A stretch of 64,000 bases of DNA from Allorhodopirellula heiligendammensis (GTDB taxonomy: Bacteria; Planctomycetota; Planctomycetia; Pirellulales; Pirellulaceae): NCBI RefSeq assembly GCF_007860105.1, contig NZ_SJPU01000002.1, forward strand, positions 2,385,882 through 2,449,881, in the 5' to 3' direction. The notes under the pieces were generated by a model. It saw only the letters and a list, made by a program, of their open reading frames with translations, was not told the DNA's origin and searched no databases. The stretch's first letter is position 1, and every line of letters begins with the position of its first letter. This document shows positions 63,291-64,000 of this stretch, piece after piece. Position numbers and translations under genes: made by a program.

Positions 63291-64000
63291 ATGGATGGTG
63301 ATTTCCAGACCCGCAAATCGAACGTCGCATTGCTCACCGCAAACCGCGACGATCTCCGCGACTCCACACACCTGCTATTGCTGCCGCTGATCGCATGTGC
63401 GGTCGCCATCACTCTGCTGAGCGGATGCGCGTCCCATCAGTACGGACAACTGCTCGCCAGCGATGACAAAGACATGGTTGGCAGCCACGAGGCAGGTGCA
63501 GCGACCTGGAATCCTTTGGTCGACTCGTCCGTCGCCCAGTTGCTCGGGCGCTGCCCGCCGGTTGCACCCCCAACGTCCTTGGGCACCGGCTTTGGCGAGG
63601 GCTCTTTCGCCGCTGCGGCCTCCGACGCACCGACAAAGGCACCCGGTGCGGGTGGGACAACCACGCCAGCCAAGGTAGCCAGCCACAACCTCACAGGCGA
63701 ATTACCACCTCCTGGTGCCCACCCTGAAGAAGTCTTCGGGATGCCCGATCCCAACGAGCCCACGCAACTCGTCACCGGGCCCGCACGAGTGTGCTTCATC
63801 GGCATCGAGAACAAGAGCGCCGAAGAATTGGTCGATTTCAAGGACCAACTCTATGAGCGCATCGATTCACAAATCAATGAAAGCCAGTCGTTTCGCAGCA
63901 TCAGTCGGCGATTAATTGACGCCGCCTTGATCGAGACGCGACTGCGTCCCGATTCCTTGTTCCTACCCGATAACCGGGCCGCGTTCGCCGCAGCTCTCGG
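63291..64000 (+). CDS. Lipoprotein, LpoB-like, cut by window end
   Basis: The frame is open from ATG at 63291 to the end (236 codons). A hydrophobic stretch ends in the lipobox LLSGC (Cys near residue 46), so the mature protein is lipidated. After a Pro/Ala/Gly-rich linker (about 60-150) comes VCFIGIENKSAEELVDFKDQLYERIDSQINESQSFRSISRRLIDAAL, which resembles the LpoB/CsgG-type domain (penicillin-binding-protein activators). The N-region before the hydrophobic part is unusually long, so the true start may be later. Confidence 0.7.
   Translation, partial: MDGDFQTRKSNVALLTANRDDLRDSTHLLLLPLIACAVAITLLSGCASHQYGQLLASDDKDMVGSHEAGAATWNPLVDSSVAQLLGRCPPVAPPTSLGTGFGEGSFAAAASDAPTKAPGAGGTTTPAKVASHNLTGELPPPGAHPEEVFGMPDPNEPTQLVTGPARVCFIGIENKSAEELVDFKDQLYERIDSQINESQSFRSISRRLIDAALIETRLRPDSLFLPDNRAAFAAAL

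Noticed and set aside
1-64000. tRNA, rRNA, tmRNA, RNase P RNA, phage or insertion-sequence genes
   Set aside because: I looked for the usual loop motifs and for transposase or integrase motifs and saw none; a covariance-model scan would be the proper test.

Overview
The window looks like a piece of chromosome from a planctomycete of the Pirellulaceae, close to Rhodopirellula. This is an inference from gene content: a ribosomal cluster with no rpmD, a secreted protein joining a cyclase-like repeat domain to DUF4159, MoxR without its usual partners, NIPSNAP and kelch exported proteins, LssY_C, LutABC, many isolated housekeeping genes, and start codons that often lack a Shine-Dalgarno sequence. 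No phage, insertion sequence, CRISPR array, tRNA or rRNA was seen.

Layout. 1-16.4 kb: a secreted NIPSNAP protein, mutS, a large inverted repeat, two small membrane proteins, a minus-strand pair (LssY_C protein and a secreted beta-propeller glycosidase-like protein), an unknown 215-residue protein, an ankyrin-repeat protein, a small membrane protein with TrkA, and a fused 5-oxoprolinase. 16.5-29.1 kb: one minus-strand S10-spc ribosomal cluster, read from rpsJ to adk in the order S10, L3, L4, L23, L2, S19, L22, S3, L16, L29, S17, L14, L24, L5, S14, S8, L6, L18, S5, L15, SecY, Adk. 29.4-33.6 kb: lutABC (lactate to pyruvate) and a class I aldolase. 33.6-37.8 kb: two bacterial PH-domain membrane proteins, then a LolC/E-type permease with its ATPase. 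37.8-48.8 kb: a flavin-dependent halogenase-like enzyme, a DinB-fold secreted protein, a fatty-acid desaturase, serC-serA (serine synthesis), a variant short-chain dehydrogenase, a sigma-54 response regulator and YraN. 48.8-58.1 kb: the DUF4159 protein divergent from moxR, then hisA, thyA, a methyltransferase, transaldolase and a cardiolipin synthase. 58.4-64 kb: a kelch protein, a TPR-like secreted protein, a 71-residue protein paired with an extremely acidic protein, and a lipoprotein cut by the window end.

The most unusual signal is between the genes. At least ten short palindromic elements, each two hairpins in opposite orientation with outer GTAG/CTAC ends, lie in the gaps. Several sit exactly on stop codons: the TAG of moxR, hisA and the methyltransferase gene is part of the repeat. 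Elements with unrelated hairpin sequences keep the same plan, which suggests a structure-conserved family acting at mRNA 3' ends. Other oddities are a 23-bp element shared by the leaders of rplX and rplB, an rpsC/rplP coding overlap, and a 352-nt spacer inside the S10 operon.
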